A DNA stretch of 64,000 nt from Rhynochetos jubatus (GCA_027574665.1 CM050657.1:21492700-21556699), one strand, 5' to 3'; shown: positions 37,723-53,300, numbered from the stretch's first letter. A program made the numbers and translations. Notes: generated from the sequence alone by a model not told the origin.

Positions 37723-37772
37723 GATTAAATTTGTAAAGTATAAATTTGATTAAATTTGTTAGATTAAATTTG
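37723..37772 (+). repeat. Three exact copies of GATTAAATTTG
   Basis: Copies lie at 37723-37733, 37748-37758 and 37762-37772, with a partial TAAATTTG at 37741-37748. Spacing is irregular (25 and 14 bases), so this is a short AT-rich repeat cluster rather than a microsatellite. Confidence 0.85.
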
Positions 37773-40700
37773 CAAAATTACTTAGAATATTGAACGTATC
37801 AGCCTTGAGTTCATCATCAGGTCAATCTGCTTGTAAAACACAGGGCTTCCCCTTTGAAGAGGTAAAATAAAAAATATTAGACATTTTCTCTTGCAAGACC
37901 AGTTTGTGCAGGAGGTGATGTTCTGACACGATTAATTCTCTTTTCGTTGAATATTTGGGGTGAGGTTAGCTGCGTATGTCATCATCCAAAAATCTACTAT
38001 AATCCTACCTTTTGTTTTTCTTTATGTGGATAAGGTTTTCCCAAGTTTTACTTTAAAAACTACACTAATTCCAGAGTGAGAAACAGGAACTTTTCAAACA
38101 ATTACCACTAATATGGATGAATTACAAACAAACCTGGCCTGGGTGCAGGCTGAAAGCTGAACATCTCAGAGCTCGATTGTCACTTTTAATACACTGAACA
38201 TGCCTGTACTCTGATGGAGAATTGCTGTCATTACAAATGTTTTTCCAGGCACCAGTGCTGACTTCTCCCGTCCTGTCTGCCTTCCCGTGCTTGGCCTGTT
38301 ACACTCATCTTAAACTGTTCCAGTCACTGTTGGTTTCCTGAAATCTTTTAACCTGACTCTTAAGTCACAACTACTCCATACACCCTTCTGCCAAATTTTC
38401 ATTCCATAATAGCACGATCCAGAGCTCACTGAACTCAAAGGAAAGATTTGCACTGGCTCCTGGGGATTTTGGATCCTACTTCACCTGCCTGCCTGCCAAA
38501 TGCCTTCCTAGAAGACAAAGCAAATGCTGCGTATGAGCTCTCTTATGAAAGAGTGACAACTGCTAGGGGAGAATTCAAGGGGAGAAGCTTGAGGGCACAG
38601 TGGGAGGGATAGCCTGCTGAGGACACATGGGGCTGGAGACACGCTCTTGGAAGAAGGGGCTGTGGCCCAGGAAGGACTCATGCCAGGGCACAGAGTCTCC
38701 GAAGGGAATGCAGCCTGCTGGGACACATGCTGGAGCAGCAACAGTGAGAAGAGCAGAGTAGAAAAGGACACCAGTAAGAACAGTGGAAGAGGGGCAGACA
38801 GAACTGACAGCAACATTACACATTACAACAACCACACACGATACTGCCATCCGTGCCCAAACTCCAGTTCAGAAGAATTATCTCTAGGTAAAGAAGGAAC
38901 TTGTATCTCCGTGTCACTTCAATGCTGGGCCTTTCTCAGGAAGGGACATCTAGGACCCCAATGGTGGTATCACCTTCCAGCAAAACGGGCTGATACATTT
39001 TACTGAGGATGGGTGGACGCTTCCCAATTCAAAGCAAGAGCTTTTGGAAACTATCACCTGGAGCCACTTTGCTTTCTGTGTCCACACCAGTTCTCTTAGG
39101 CTACGCTTAAGCCATTAGATCCAGGAACTCTTACCCAGGTGGGGTAAGAAGTTTCTCCTGTTCTCCAGAGGTGCCCCAGCCACCCTGTGCTGTGGTTCCA
39201 GTGGGCTGGAATAGAGCTGTGGGCTGCTCCAGGTAGGTACCTTGTTAGCATGACAGAGGGATCAGGGTATGAAGGATTCTCACAAAATACACCTATCCCA
39301 TACCTTAGACAGAAGCAGAGTGACCCACATCCTTTGGAAGGACAATTTGTGAATTGATTGTCAAGCCTTGCTTAGGGAGCCAAATACTGTTTTCTCTCCA
39401 GAATTCTGTCTTATTTGCCATTATCACAATGTCAACCGTCTGTGCCCAGTTTGTCACCTGGGACTCTGCTGATCTCACTGCCTTCGGCAGAAGCACCGGG
39501 GAGTCCCAACTGTTTGACAGCAGCCAAGCAAACTAAGCACTTCTCCCTTGCTAATTCACTAAGGAGCTAAAAGGTAGAAAATAAAAGCCTTAGTAGGAAG
39601 TTGAGGACTCTTAGTTCAGTCAGCTCTGCCACGAAAACACCAGGGTCTCTCAGTCCATTCATGTGGCATCTACTGACCCCAAATTCCCTCCTGTCCGCAT
39701 GCACATGCAAAGCAGGTTTTATACTGTTTGTGGCTGATGGTTATAAAAGCCAAAAGATTTATGAATTGCCAGATTTATGCATTCAGAAAATTTGACTCAG
39801 GCCCCTGGAAAACCACCGGACCAGCTGAAAAATTCCACCACATTAATCTGACCTCATTCTGCTTAACTACAAGGTCTCTGGCAGTGGAGCCCAGGATCCT
39901 TCCAGCTCCAAGTCATTCGCTCTAGTAACTACACGAAAGCTGCAGGAGGTGTCCTCTGCCAAACCTCCTCTCACAGCAGTGATGCCTCCGCTCATCAGCA
40001 AGCAGTCGTGATTTCTGTTAGTTGTGGCCCAGTTCTGGTCTATTTTAGGATTTCTAGAAGCTGTTAAAAACTAATATCCTCTCCCTCCACCCTTCTACAA
40101 TCTCATTTATCACTCTGCCTCCTGCAGTTAGACTTCTCTTTCTCTTAGCTGGCAATTTCTTTCCTATGATATAAATTTTGGATGACCCTAAGGGGTTGTA
40201 AGCACATGGGTGCAGTGGACCAGGCTACAAAGTGACATGGAAAGATGTAAGAAATTGGGACTGCTAGGCAAGGGGGAATTGTGCTAATTAAAAGGGAAAG
40301 GCACAGTAAATAGCCAGAGATAAAGTGCAAAGATCCGGCAGTAGAGTAGCTCCTTGTGACCCGTCCTGCTTACAGCGCAGCTCTCCGCTGACACAGGCCA
40401 CGAAACGCAGCAGCTTAGGCACGGCTAGATTCACGTGTATTCAGTGTCAGGTCTGCTGACTCGAGGCATTTTTAGCACGTTTTTATAACTGTTTGCACTA
40501 CAGCCACCATAATTACAAGCATGTCAGTTGAAGTCAACTTCGTCTTGTGTCTCATAAAAAGAACTATTGTTAATTAAGCTTGACAACCAAGTTCTGTCCC
40601 AAATGGCACTTGGGTCAGCCACGTGGTGGTGGTGCAACCATGAAAACAGGGCATGCAGAGAGTTTGCGAATATGAAACAAGGGATATGTTTTGGCTTATC

Positions 40701-43700
40701 GAATCGGCACAATAAGGAACGACACTTAAGACAGTGTGGCTTGATGACCAAATACCAGGCTGCATGTGACGGGCCAACATACGAAGTTCTACCTGCAATC
40801 TCAGTGGACCCACACATGACTGCTAATCTCATTTATAGGTGTTTTTAAATGTAAGCAAATGCTAACTCCAAGTAAGATGTGGAACTAATATTAGGTGTCT
40901 GGAAAGGGAGTTAGTACAGGAGGAAAGGAAGCTTTCCAAAACCATTGGACTAATGAGACTACATCGTCTCTAAGCGTCAACTAAAGTTACTGAACTCTTC
41001 CCATATGAACAGCTCAACTTTGCACTAAAATATCTATTTACCTGCATGCGGGGGTACTAGTATGCATGCACAAGGAAGAACTCAGAGGGCCTCTTCCAGG
41101 GCAGCTGCTGCTCAGGCTAGACTCTAGTGAGGTACAGGAATGTCTCTCCAAACCTAACGGGGGCTTTTGCTCACAAGTGGCACCAGTCTTGATACACTGA
41201 CAACCCACTAGTTTAAAAAGTCAAGGAATGCTCATGGGACTGTCATTTGGTAGAAAGCATCTGTACACCATGAAATACGCCCAATCACCAATCTGCTCTG
41301 CCTCCAAGCGCTATGGCACACCCGTGACTACAACCAAGAAATGTGTAGTACAGGTCAAGAAAGGGCCAGAGGTAGCTGCCGAGTGCCACTGATCCCAAAT
41401 CTGCCTTATGCCTACTAGTAAATGGTAGTAGCACAAAAGTTGGCTTGAGTTTACGGGCTGTCAGTGGCTCCTGTGGGCCAATAAAGCACCAGGGGATCAG
41501 TGGGAGCATGTAAAGCAACCCACTCTGATTCCCTTAAATTAACACCAGGGAGACACAATAAAGACTCCAGGATGCAAAAGCATTCCCCTCTGCTGAGATA
41601 ATTCAGTGATCAGCTGCACTGCCATACGTCCCCGACCCAGCACCCACGCAGATCAAAGCACCACAACCTTCTGTCTCTGCCTGGAAGGGCAATGGAAGGT
41701 ATACACTATACAGCCCATCTGGTGCTGAAACACCGCAGAATGTCTAACAGACTGATTACACCACCAAACATCACTGAGCATCCCATTTCACGCGCAGCTC
41801 ACCATCCTGCTTTCAGACAATCAATATTCCTTCTGCTTTTTGTGCACATTCACACACAAAAGCAAACAAACAGACAAAGCCAAATTTTCCCTGCTTCTCA
41901 TCTCATTACTGAAATTTTCCTTGCGGCTCGCTAATTTTATTCCCTCTCAGGTATGAGCACTCCCAGCAGCAGGTTTCCAGCAGCAAATTAGGCAAGCTAA
42001 ATTGCTGGAAGTTTACCAAAGGAAAAGGAAATAAAGACCTCAAACACCTTGTGGACTTTTCTCTCCCTCAAATCAGTAGCTTGTTTATTCTAATAATAAT
42101 AAAGCAGGCAGAAGGATGTAATTAATGTCAAGCACAATTCATTCCTGTTACTTTGAGGTACTAAAATCAAAACCAGAAATCCTGACTTTGAAGCAACTTA
42201 CACACAAAAACACAAGAAAACTTTCGTATGTACAATTTTCTAATTTAGGTACATCCATGTGCAATGTGAGCTGCTCAGCAAACTGAGCCAGGAAATACAT
42301 TAACTGGAAGCTAATTTAGGGCAGAACTATTTTACCTCATATTTGAAACTGTTCCACCAGGTTATTTCACTGCAGAAAGGCAGAACATTTTGGAGAGGAG
42401 AATGAGCATTCTAAGAGGAAGAAAGAAGGGAGGAGATTTTGAACTGTGGGGTTTTGGCTAAAATGGAAAGGAAGCTATTTCTGGTGAGGTGGACTCCCCA
42501 CACCCGATTAATGGATAAATCGTGTAAGAAAAATGTCTCTGTCCCAAGGCAGACCCAATTATGTTCTGCAGTAACTGAAACATATGGGAACATTTCAGTA
42601 TAAACAAAAACTGCACTGTACGAGCTTTTTTCTGTGAGCTTTCCAGTTCATTTAACCCTTGCTATGGTGCACATTAAGTACAGCCTGAGATTACTGGTAT
42701 AACACTCCACTGAGTATTTTTTGGCTCAGATAATGCAGCAGTAATTCCCAGCTTTTATATTGATAAACTGGAAGCCTACTTGCATTTCAAAACACTGTAG
42801 GCCCTCTTCTTTATGCCAAATTTTTCCGCTGAAGGAGGCGGATGTTACGGTGGGCTTCCTGAGAGCGCCCATGTTGAACAAAAGACAATTTTTTGGACAG
42901 AAGGATGGAAACACTTCAAAATCTTCTATGAGAAAGATGATCCTAAATGTTATTCACGGGAGCTTAGGCTCCCGAATTACCTGGCTGCTTTTAAAAATGC
43001 TGCCACTGAGTAATTCCTTGATTTTGTTTCTTCCCTTTCCTGACGGTGCCCTTCACGTTCGGATTCCCGAAGCACTTTTTCCTGGTTGCAACCATGAACA
43101 CCAGCAGTCATGGTGAATCATGATGACTAAAACCTTTTGTACTGAAGTTCAATCGCCTCTGGGGTCCTAGAGCAGCCCAACCTGATGGGCAATGCAGCCA
43201 GGCAGCCTGCTCCTGGCTTGCCCTTTCATCTTGCTTTCCTTGTTGAAATCTGCCCTGCTGAGTGATCAGCTGCCCCATCACTTTTTTGTCAGGTACATGA
43301 CGAGCTACCAAGATTTAAACCATTTTCTTATTTTAACTAGTCTACTTATGTTTCAGTACTACTGTTTACCATGTCAACTAGTTTACTTTTCTCTTTTGAG
43401 AGCACAGTGACATTAAATTAGTAAATGTATCTCCAAACTCTCATATCCTCCTGACTGCTAAAACAAGCAAACATTGGCAGCTTGGACACAGCGCTTAATT
43501 TTTATATTTCCATACTGTGTGTCGCAGGAAAGAAGCCTCCCAAATCAAAGTGGAAGGTCCTTCTGCCATGGAAAACAATAAGGGTATCTCTCCAAGTCCA
43601 TGCCATGGTACCAAGGGACACGATACACACTGATTTTTATTTCCTGATGAAATCCCAGGGAAACCAGGAACTTATTCATCTCACTGTCATTTGTAGAATG

Positions 43701-46700
43701 TAAAACCACAGAAGACACTTGTAATTTTGATTTCCACATTACAGGGGCCATTGGGTTTCTATGACTTAATTTTTCCTTGAATTCAGCATGTATTTTTGAA
43801 GTAGTTTTATTTCAATTTAACAATTGTCAGCAATGCTCAACCCAGTGCAACCCAGTGAATTTTCTACAATCTTTAGTCTGAGTTTGTCTAGCTTCATCTT
43901 TCTTTTGACTATTAGTCTACTGCCAGCTTGCTCTTCCCCTTAAGGACTGTAAATCAATGGCCCTTTAGACTTAAGCTTGAACCCAACAGACTGTGCTCTG
44001 CAGTGTTCCTCTTGAGGTCTGCTTTCCAGTCTTCTTTCAGGCAGTATTTCAATGAATCCTCCCCTATTTATTTTCTGCCTTTTCCAACTGCGGCCACCAG
44101 AACTGAGGGTGAAAGCTACACTCAAAGCTGCAGGAGACAGTCACAGCCCCTGGGTGGATTCCTGTTGGGTACCTATAGTACAGCTCACACAGTAGGATCC
44201 CAGCAGCAAATCCCACTAACATCCCCTGGGCTGCTCCAGACATTGTTAGGATGAGTCTCATGCTCCTGTGTTTGGGGTATAAACTGTGTTCACAAACTGA
44301 TCCCATCTCAGCAAACAGATTGGCTTTCTCACAGGAGTGTAAGTGAAGTAACCATACAGATGAAAACTGACAGGGATATTCTGGACAAATTTCACATTCT
44401 GTTACCCCGAGAAACAAGGACCTGAAATTGCTCAGGACTGAAAAGGAGATGTTACAGCATTTGGTTTCTGGATCAGGAGTTCAAATCAGATGGAGGAGGA
44501 TAATGAACAAAGCCTCATTATCATCTAGCAGCCGCTAATGAGTGTCAGTAGCTAGGCAAATACAGGACTCTGCGGCTGGCAGTGGCAGATCCTGTTATAG
44601 CGAGAGCTGTCTTTGTAAGAAGGTCTGGAAAACTGAGTGAAAACTCTGAATCCAAGTAATCCTGGAGTACAAAAAGACTTACAGGATGGCAAGTGGGGGA
44701 CAGTGACTTTACTCCAGGTTACATGCCTACAGCCAGATTGGAAAAACAGTAACGGGAAGCAGTCAATGTGTAGTAGCCTGTGTGTAAGGCGTTTACTGCT
44801 TTGGTCCAGAGGACAAGTACGCAGGATGACTACTACCACAAGTGGCAGCTCTAGCAAAAGCCATGGAGGGGTAGATATGCCCAGCTCTCCACACTGGAGT
44901 CAGCGGGGAGGCACAGCAGCGGTACCTTCTGAGGAAGCCTGCGGCACAGCTGCTGGTCCTGCTTCCAAGTCCAGAAGCCCACAAGCCTTCCAGGGCTTTG
45001 CAACCATCAGCTTTGACGATATTAATTTGGCTGGTTGGGAGGAGGGGAGGTCAGTGTGTAGCTGTCCTCCATGGAACAGTCTCATAAAGATAATTGTATT
45101 CTTGCTCTTAAAGAGGACTTGCATACCATCAACAGATGTCTTTTTCTAAGATCTGTCATACAAAGGAGGAGGGTGCCTGTTCTCCCTTCAAAAGTTTGAA
45201 CTGCACTGATGTGCTGTGACACAGTGCAAGACCCCTTCCCTCTCCGTGTGCTCTGCCCTGCACGTTCAGCTCCCTGAGAGGTTTTCACCCTTTTTTCCCC
45301 AACACGTTTTCCTCTTTGGCTATTTTTTCTTACCTACGTAAAGCACAAGCCCAGTAATACTCAAGAAGATGACAACTGTCAGGCCCACAGCGTTCAAGGC
45401 AGCTAAAACACTGATGAAATGATTTTGCTTGTCCCTGATCTCCACTGCTGTCAGTTCTGATACTGTTCACACAGTTTGAGACTCACGTTCAAATGTGTCA
45501 TCTTGGCTGAGACAGGCTCTTTGGTCTCAGAACGACACCCAGTCACCTTAAATCCTTAAATCTCACACCCCAGAGCAAACCTGCTGCTACTGAAAAGTCT
45601 TGCTTGGTCTGCAGGCAGAAGGGCTGGCTGCACTGCACTTCCACGGATACCCTCTGAGCTGGAAGGGATTTCACTGCTCTGCCATGGCTGGCTGTTGGCA
45701 GCAGGGATAAACCGAAAGAGACTCAGGAAAATACCTGGGCAGGGGAAGCATGCGGGTGAACCGTCCTACAGGATTTGCAGGAGAGGACGGACACTGGAGT
45801 GAGAGCATACACAGCCCGTGTCATTCTGCTGCAGCCCTGGGACAGGCTTGGGAAGAGGAGCAGGACTTTTTCTAGATATTAAAAATGTGGTAAGAATGTT
45901 CTCATAACCACTTCTCAATAGTCCTCAGTTAAACTTTTCTTGATGACCTTCCCCTTCTGAGATGTGGTGTAAATCACAGACATCAAATTACATGCAGTTC
46001 TGCGTGAGCGTTTCTGTACTGCGAGTCCGACTCACTCCCCAGGTAACTGGAGATATTAAGAAGTTAAATCCTTCAACCTACTGTTGCGAATGGCAGCACT
46101 TGACATGGTGACCCGAGACCGGAATAATCTTGGACTCTGATCTAGTTAAACATCCTTGTCTAATAACTGCCGCAGGCCTTCAGACTGCAAAACCAGGAAA
46201 AGGCAGCATCACAATACAAAAAATCTTACTCGTGACATTCCTGGCTACGGACCTGCTCACCTTGAGCTGTCGCGTCAATCTGGCAGGTAGGAAGAGCTGG
46301 GGGTATCGATGGACAACTCAGGCTGCAGTCTGTCTCTGAATGAAACCAATTACCCTTCCAGTGCTCTCAGCACTTTCCTTTCAGCCCGTTACATCTGCTC
46401 TGTGAAGTGTGCTTCCCTGCTCAGGGAGGTGGGCCTTACCCATGGCGGGAGCCGGGTCTTTGTCTCGGGCCTGCCAGGCCTCACATCTACGTTTCTGAGA
46501 AGAATTTAATTTTTCTGGAGTATGCACAGGAAATCCCTGGATGGTGACATTTGGAAATGGGGTCAGGAAAGGCCGTTATCTGCCAGCCTGAGAGCGCGCA
46601 GCCCTTTCTGGAAGCAGCATGCTGCCAGAACGTTTGGGGAGAGAACTGCAGGGTAAGCAAGAGCCTCCAAGCAGAGCCGTGTTACACATCAAATGGTCCC

Positions 46701-49700
46701 TAGAGAGCACAAGAAAGCTTAAGAGCAGCAGTTCTTAAATAAATAATAAAAAATAAGAAATCTGAAATAAACGAGTAATTAAACTGAGGCTATGCTCAAG
46801 GATGAAAAAAAAATTCCTGACAATGGGCCACATTTCCCATTGGTGTCGGCTGCCTCTCCTTGATCAGAGGAGAGAGCACTTTCAGAACCTTTCAGAGCCG
46901 CATCACTTTCTCCTCTTTAAACTGCCATTCCAGCGGGTTAGCCCTTTGGTAGCCACTCCCAGACCTGCCAGCCTTGGTTAGGATCTGCCTTGCTGTCAGA
47001 GATCTGCAGAACTGGAAAGTGGTGCCGGATCAGACACATGCCAGCCCATCGAAATCCTGGGCCCCTCAGAGCGGGAGACTCCAGGACACCCCTTTCAGCT
47101 CCCAGCCCTGCTTTGGTCTTACAGGGATTACAGTACAGTGCTGCATCAACCACTGGGAAAGGACGGAAAAATTAGAGCCTCTGAGGTTCATTTACTGCAT
47201 GACAGGTGTAATATTCAGAGTTGTTAAGAGACTTTTCTTTTGCTTTTCAACGGTGGCAGCAGTTCAAAAAGACCCTTAAAAATTCTTTTTTGTGCACCGT
47301 CCTAAGAACTGCAACTATATACACCCGCTCCTGGATGGGATCCAGAAGTGTCAGCAACAGCCGGAGGGTTAAGTCCCTTCCCTTCTTATTGAAAACAATA
47401 GTCTAAAGCTCACCATGAAACTCTTTGTTCCATATCCTCTACAGTGAGGCCGAATGAGACCCCAGGGCATCCCACAGCGATAATCCAGCCTTATGTAACT
47501 TGCCTGAGGGTCTGTGAATGAACATTTGCAGTGACTGGGTAGGTAAAAACGTTCCTCCCAGCCATTTTTTGGCACTGCAACACCCATCAGAGCCTCGAGT
47601 GTTCCTATGTGGCCCCACATCGTGTGATGTTTATTATGGCGTTTTACCCTGTGCACACGCTTTGGTAGAGATCCAGTATACGATTCCTCCTACTCCTTCC
47701 ATTTTTTCCTGGTCTTCTATCAATTAACTTTCTTATAAATACATATCCTGCTTCAAAGCGCATTTTTAATGGAGAAACCCCAATATTCCTAACAAGTCTT
47801 TAGTCTATAATGGGCATGAACAACCACCTCCTCAACAAAACTCGGGAACCTTAATGCAGTTGATTTAATTTCTTGTGACACACTTTCAGTTTCTGTAATT
47901 TTGCCTCTGGCGCTGGCATCCAGCCACAGTGGTGAGTCATTGACAATTCCATTTCAAGGGTTAAATTTACATGTTTTACATAATGAGTACACACATTTTT
48001 CCGTTCCTACTAATTAAATTCATTGAGTCTTCTGTGACTCCACTGTCACTATGTAAATGGAGGCAACCTACCATTGTTGAGAGAGGCGCAAGGCGAGCGG
48101 GTCCAACCCCCGCTGTCAGTCACTCTCTGGAACACAGCCAGGCCTTTGCAGGGCTGTGGAGATGACCCAGACACTACAGCACCTATTTCTGGACCTCCGG
48201 GAGGAGGGAAAGTATAAAGTCTGGAAAAATAACGGTATCGTTCAGATCTGTCAGAGACCAGGACTGTCTTCATGCAAGCTGGGAAGTGTCAGGACATCAC
48301 TATTTGCCACTTGCTGATTAAATACACAAGTGCTCATTAAAATAAAATTCCCTACTTTAGTTTCTGTTGCTTGCTTACAGCAAAATTTGGTGCTTGGAAA
48401 TTGCCAGAAAACACACAGCCCTGCCTCCCAACACCTGCACATTTCTAAATTCCTTCTGCAAAAGGTTCTCTTCCCTAAGTGTCCTGGTTCCTGAGGAACA
48501 GAAGGTGCTGAAAAGGCAGTAAAAGGCTGCAAGCTCTGGGAAGGAGCGGTTTGGAGATATTTCACCTCAGACTTGGCAGACTCCCGAGAGCGGCAGAAAA
48601 ATGCAGTCTAAACCAAAGGCATACTTGTAACGTAGCGATAGAAAGAAAACACTGCAAGCTTTCAGAGAAGAGACAATGTCTCTGCTTGTCTTTGTGCACC
48701 TATCACTATATATTCTGATCTTGATTGGCATCCCATCTCTCTATTGTAATTTAAACAAGCAGATATACATGTATCATTACATTCACCAAGCCCCCTCTTG
48801 AGAGCTGCAATTCTCTAGAACTCCTGTGTGAAGGAAACACCAAGAGACAGTGTCCTGCTCCTCGCAGTCCTGGGCAGATTGGCTGCTCCAAGGCTGCCCC
48901 AATGCCCCCGCTAACCTTTCCCTTGCCTCTTCATTGCACTCAGGGAAGCGCTGGCAGAGCTGGGAAGCAGCAGGAGGGAGTCGAAGCCCAGCGTGGCACA
49001 GCGGCGCTGCATACAATACACTGTCAGGGGGCTGCCAAGGAAAACCTCAGCCTCCTCTCTCGAGAGCATCCTTACTTGCAGCCAATGGTTACTGAAGACA
49101 AAATATAAAATGTACTTCTTAACTGGACTTCTTGCACTCCAAATGGCCATTAATTATTTTGCCCCCTTACTTACATTTTGCTCAGATGGCTTTCAAGTTG
49201 TATTTCTGTACCTCGGATACATGTATAATACTGACTGAGGAAATAATGATCTTACCTTTAAAGTAACGAAGAAGAAAGGATCACACACAGATATCAAAGC
49301 CACCAGAAGGCAAATCCAGGTCAAACGAGAAAAGGAAAAGAGGGAGAGAAAAAAACACAGTTAGATTTGTATTTCACAATAAGCGTGCCAGCTAAGCAGG
49401 AAAAAATAGACTATTTCAATTCAGTTTGTTTTCTCCAAGCCAATGATAAAGTGAAAACAATGGAGCAAATGAAATGGAGTGACACAACGTGCTTTTGTCA
49501 GTGGATCAAAATTCAAAGATTTATGCAAATAATTTTGCACCAGCATTCCCTCGTGACACTGATTTGCTGTCATCAAAGGAGTAACAGGAGGATTTTCTCT
49601 GTACTCTGAAATTGAACACAGACACATACCATTCCACTTCTGAACACTAAGTGTAAGTAATGGATGCAGATCCAGAGAAAAGGTAGGGTATGTATCAATA

Positions 49701-50282
49701 TATCTGTCTGCACACACTTAGCAATAGTAACCCCTTGGCAAAACTCCAGTTCTCGGTGGTAGCAGCCCAGCCCGTTGCATTTGCCGTGTTATCTTCAAGG
49801 CCTGGGGCGCACTTTTGATATCCAGTCACTTTTCTCTCTATTAGCAGTCTACTTCCGGCACTCAACCGAGGCAAATGCTTTGGAGACGTGTTAAAGCTAA
49901 ACCAAAAATCCATAAACCAACACAAGTTTGGTGCAATGAAGGGATAAAAAGGGGAGCGGAATAATTACTTGCAAGAGAAACAAAGACTCTTCTAAAGCCA
50001 GAAATTTCCTGGGGAATTTATCAGAGATTGAAATTTCTAGTGCTACTGAAGGAAGGAAGCAGGATGCTCACGTCCTTTAACTGTCTCTTCATTAGTGCTA
50101 TGACACTGTGGTAAAACGTTTGACATTTTAAGTGTCTGTGAATAGAGGAAAAAACCCAAGCAAATGGGAAATCCTGTGTCACGTCATCTGTGTCCCCCCA
50201 TGCCTGCACACAGGTTTCATGAATTTGGCACGGCATGGCAGAATTATTTTTATAATGCTTTACGTTTTCACTGGTGATTCTA

Positions 50283-50300
50283 TTTTTTTTTTTTTTTTTT
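50283..50300. repeat. Poly(T) run of 18
   Basis: This is an uninterrupted T18 tract in the HS6ST1 intron. On the minus strand it would be an A tail, but I recognise no retrogene or LINE body next to it. Confidence 0.9.
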
Positions 50301-53300
50301 AATATTAAGAGGAACCTTTTTCAGGAGTTAAAAAATCAGGTTTGTGTTTATATGAGAAACGTTTACAAAACGGTGTCATAAGACATCTCTATTTTCTCTG
50401 CTTGAGCTCCAATGCTCGACCCTAAATGTCACACATATAAAGATGTTTTTTCAGAGAAATTAAGATCATAATGTAAGAAAAATTATAGATACAGATACAG
50501 AAAGCAGATGTAGTGTGCTGGGGTAGTACAGCAAGTGTGTCTACTGTGGTGGATGGAGGAAGACTTGCACTCATTGCGTTCATCACAACCCTGCCGGAAT
50601 ATGTTGACTAGCTCGGCCAGGGCTATGACTGCTCCAAGCTAGTAAACCCATGGCAACAGGCTGCTGCCTGGGCACCTCTGCACTGGCTCCGGATCACAGG
50701 GCAGAACTACCCTGTGATAACAATGAGCCATGAACCTCCTCTCCTCCCGCAGGCCAGAGCTGGGTGCTGAGAAACCAGCCCTCTGGCCACGAAACACGTG
50801 TGGGGACAGGCAGCAGACAGTCTCAGGTCTGATGCTCGCTCTCACTCATCATGAGGCTATGACGAAAACACGGGCCTTCTGCCAAAGCATCTCTGCCAGC
50901 GTATTCTTCCATCCACCTTCTTTTCTGTTTATGCAAACAGACAGGGAGGAAATGAAATCTTGGACAAAGTCACTCTGCTGAAGGACCCAACAGGGTGGAG
51001 AGACCATAGCTGTAAATAAATTCCAGTTATGATCTCACTCCTCAGTGACTACTGAGCAGAGCTGAATGAGGAATGAGCAAGGGCATGTGTAATGAGACAG
51101 ATGTTTCACTGGGTTCCTGAGGCCACGGAAGTAAGTGGGAACGTGAAGTGTCTCTTTCACCCCAAAACCTTTACAGGCTGGCTGTTGCTGCCTCGGTACT
51201 CATCCATGTATTTGATAAGGACAGCAGTGAGAATAGAGGAAAGTGGTTCAAAAAACTGTGTGGAAGAGCAAGCTCTGTAAGGCAAGAGAACCCAAAGGAG
51301 CTGGCCTGAGGGCTCTTCCCTTCCACTGAGACCCATTCCCAGGAGATTTCTTGTCTCTGGGTTGAGGGGAAAATCTGCTGGTTCAGCTGGTCCTCTAAAA
51401 GCAACAGGGAGTTCCGCAAGAACAATTTCTACAAGATCATTTATCTTTTCCTGTCTCAACAGGGCCCTGTAGCTCCATTTCCCCACGGAGAGCTGGAACA
51501 AACTATAAAGCACATGTCCTGCTGCTGCAGGGACTGGAACGCTGTGCAGAAATCCAGGAAATTCACTCTGTATTTCTGAGATACTCGGATGCCTGGAGGT
51601 GCAGTATTAAGGCTGCAGTACACAACTGGCAGAAGAGAGCCCTGTACAACTAACTCCAGAGAAAGACAGGCTGTTCTAGGTGAATACATAATGCTTTGCG
51701 TCTCACCAGTTTGGCTTTCACTTGTAGGCAACGCCACACTATTGGAAGTTGAAGCACAAAGATAAAATGGAATTACTGCTCTTTATTCCTGTGCCAAATG
51801 CTAAATAAGCTGTGTGAACATACCTGTTCATAAAGGTGACCACACATGTGACAGCTTCTTGACACTTAAGAGCACTCCTACTTGCAGCGTCATCAACACG
51901 AACCTCACAAACACCGGTAAATGCAGCCCTACAGCATTCTTGAGACATGGCAAAGACTCGTAATTCCAACAGGCAGGCAGGAAAACTGGAGCGTACGAGA
52001 GCCAGAATTAAGGATACACAGGAGGTGGGTGTCGTAGGGCCGTATGCCCAGCAGTAAAGGCCCTACCCAGCTCCGGCTCCTGCCAGGCTCCTGGTGCAGG
52101 TGGGTGCTAATGCCGTGTGCTAAGCAGGGAAGTAGCACTGGATTGTGGCGAGGGGCTCGGCTAGGACAGGACACGGTGGCTGCCAAGACCTGCTGCTGTG
52201 CCCGTGCCTGCCGCCTGTGTCCCCACCACGTACAGCTTCCTCTGGCTGCTGCCACCCTGGTGACAATGGCTGGAAGAGGCCAGACGAGACTGGGGAGCCG
52301 GAGCCCTCGGGACAGGCGTGCCGCTCTCGCAGCATCCTTGGTGCTGTTCCAGATCCCCCCTACAACTTGTCACTGAATAGCTGAGACATAGGGTGATCCT
52401 CGCCATGACGGAACTCACTTCAGGCTGTTTTCAGCATCGTCGCTGTGTCAGTCTGGTCCTGCCACACGAGCCAGCGCGGGTATTTGTCCTGCAGCCTTGC
52501 TCTCAAGAGGACCATAAAGATGGTGGAGGTATCAAAGGGACTTTGAACTTTTTTTTATCCTGGATGGCACAGTACTGATGGAAGTATGTTCTGTTACTAG
52601 AGATGAACTGAAGATAATGCTGTTTGTATGGAATTGGACAGGCACTCTGTCTTCAGCGCCTGCACTTAAACAAGAAAGCACTGCTCTCTGTCTGCTGCAC
52701 TTCGCTCCCTGCTGAGCCCAGGGCAGATTCCAGTCATTCCAAACATGAAGACAGTTCTAAGGGTCTAAGATGCAAGCACATCAAACCTCAGATTTCCTTT
52801 TAATTTATTTCCTTTTACTCTGTACTGACGGGCACAGTGACTCCTATCAGCAAAAATAAAGAGCATCATGCAGTAAATCTCTTTCCAGGGGTCAACATGA
52901 GAGCACAGAACAATTGTCTAGGGAGAGCAAGATTATTTGCCTAATTCAAAACCACTTTTTTCTCATTAGCTGTCAGAGAAAGGGAAGAGACTAGAAAAAT
53001 CAATAAATATAATAACTTTAATAATAATCACATAGGGAAAAGTTGAAATGAAGTTAAATAAATGAAGTTTAATAATGACTTTTAATTACAGGGGCTTTCA
53101 TTTCACTTTTCAAATGGATCTTAAAAACCTTGCCCTTGGAAACCTCACTGTATTTATGAAAAAATGAATAATTCAACACAGCTGCAGTTGACACTTTACA
53201 CACCACTGATGGTAATAGCATTGCTGTGATCAATCTGCAGAATGCCTTTCTTTAAAGTTCCTGCATCTGGCTGTTAATACAGCTCCAAATCACAACGCCT

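Noticed and set aside
44637..45149. 170-codon frame on the plus strand
   Set aside because: Ser/Thr/Gly-rich with no domain and no codon-use signal that I can judge; probably chance.
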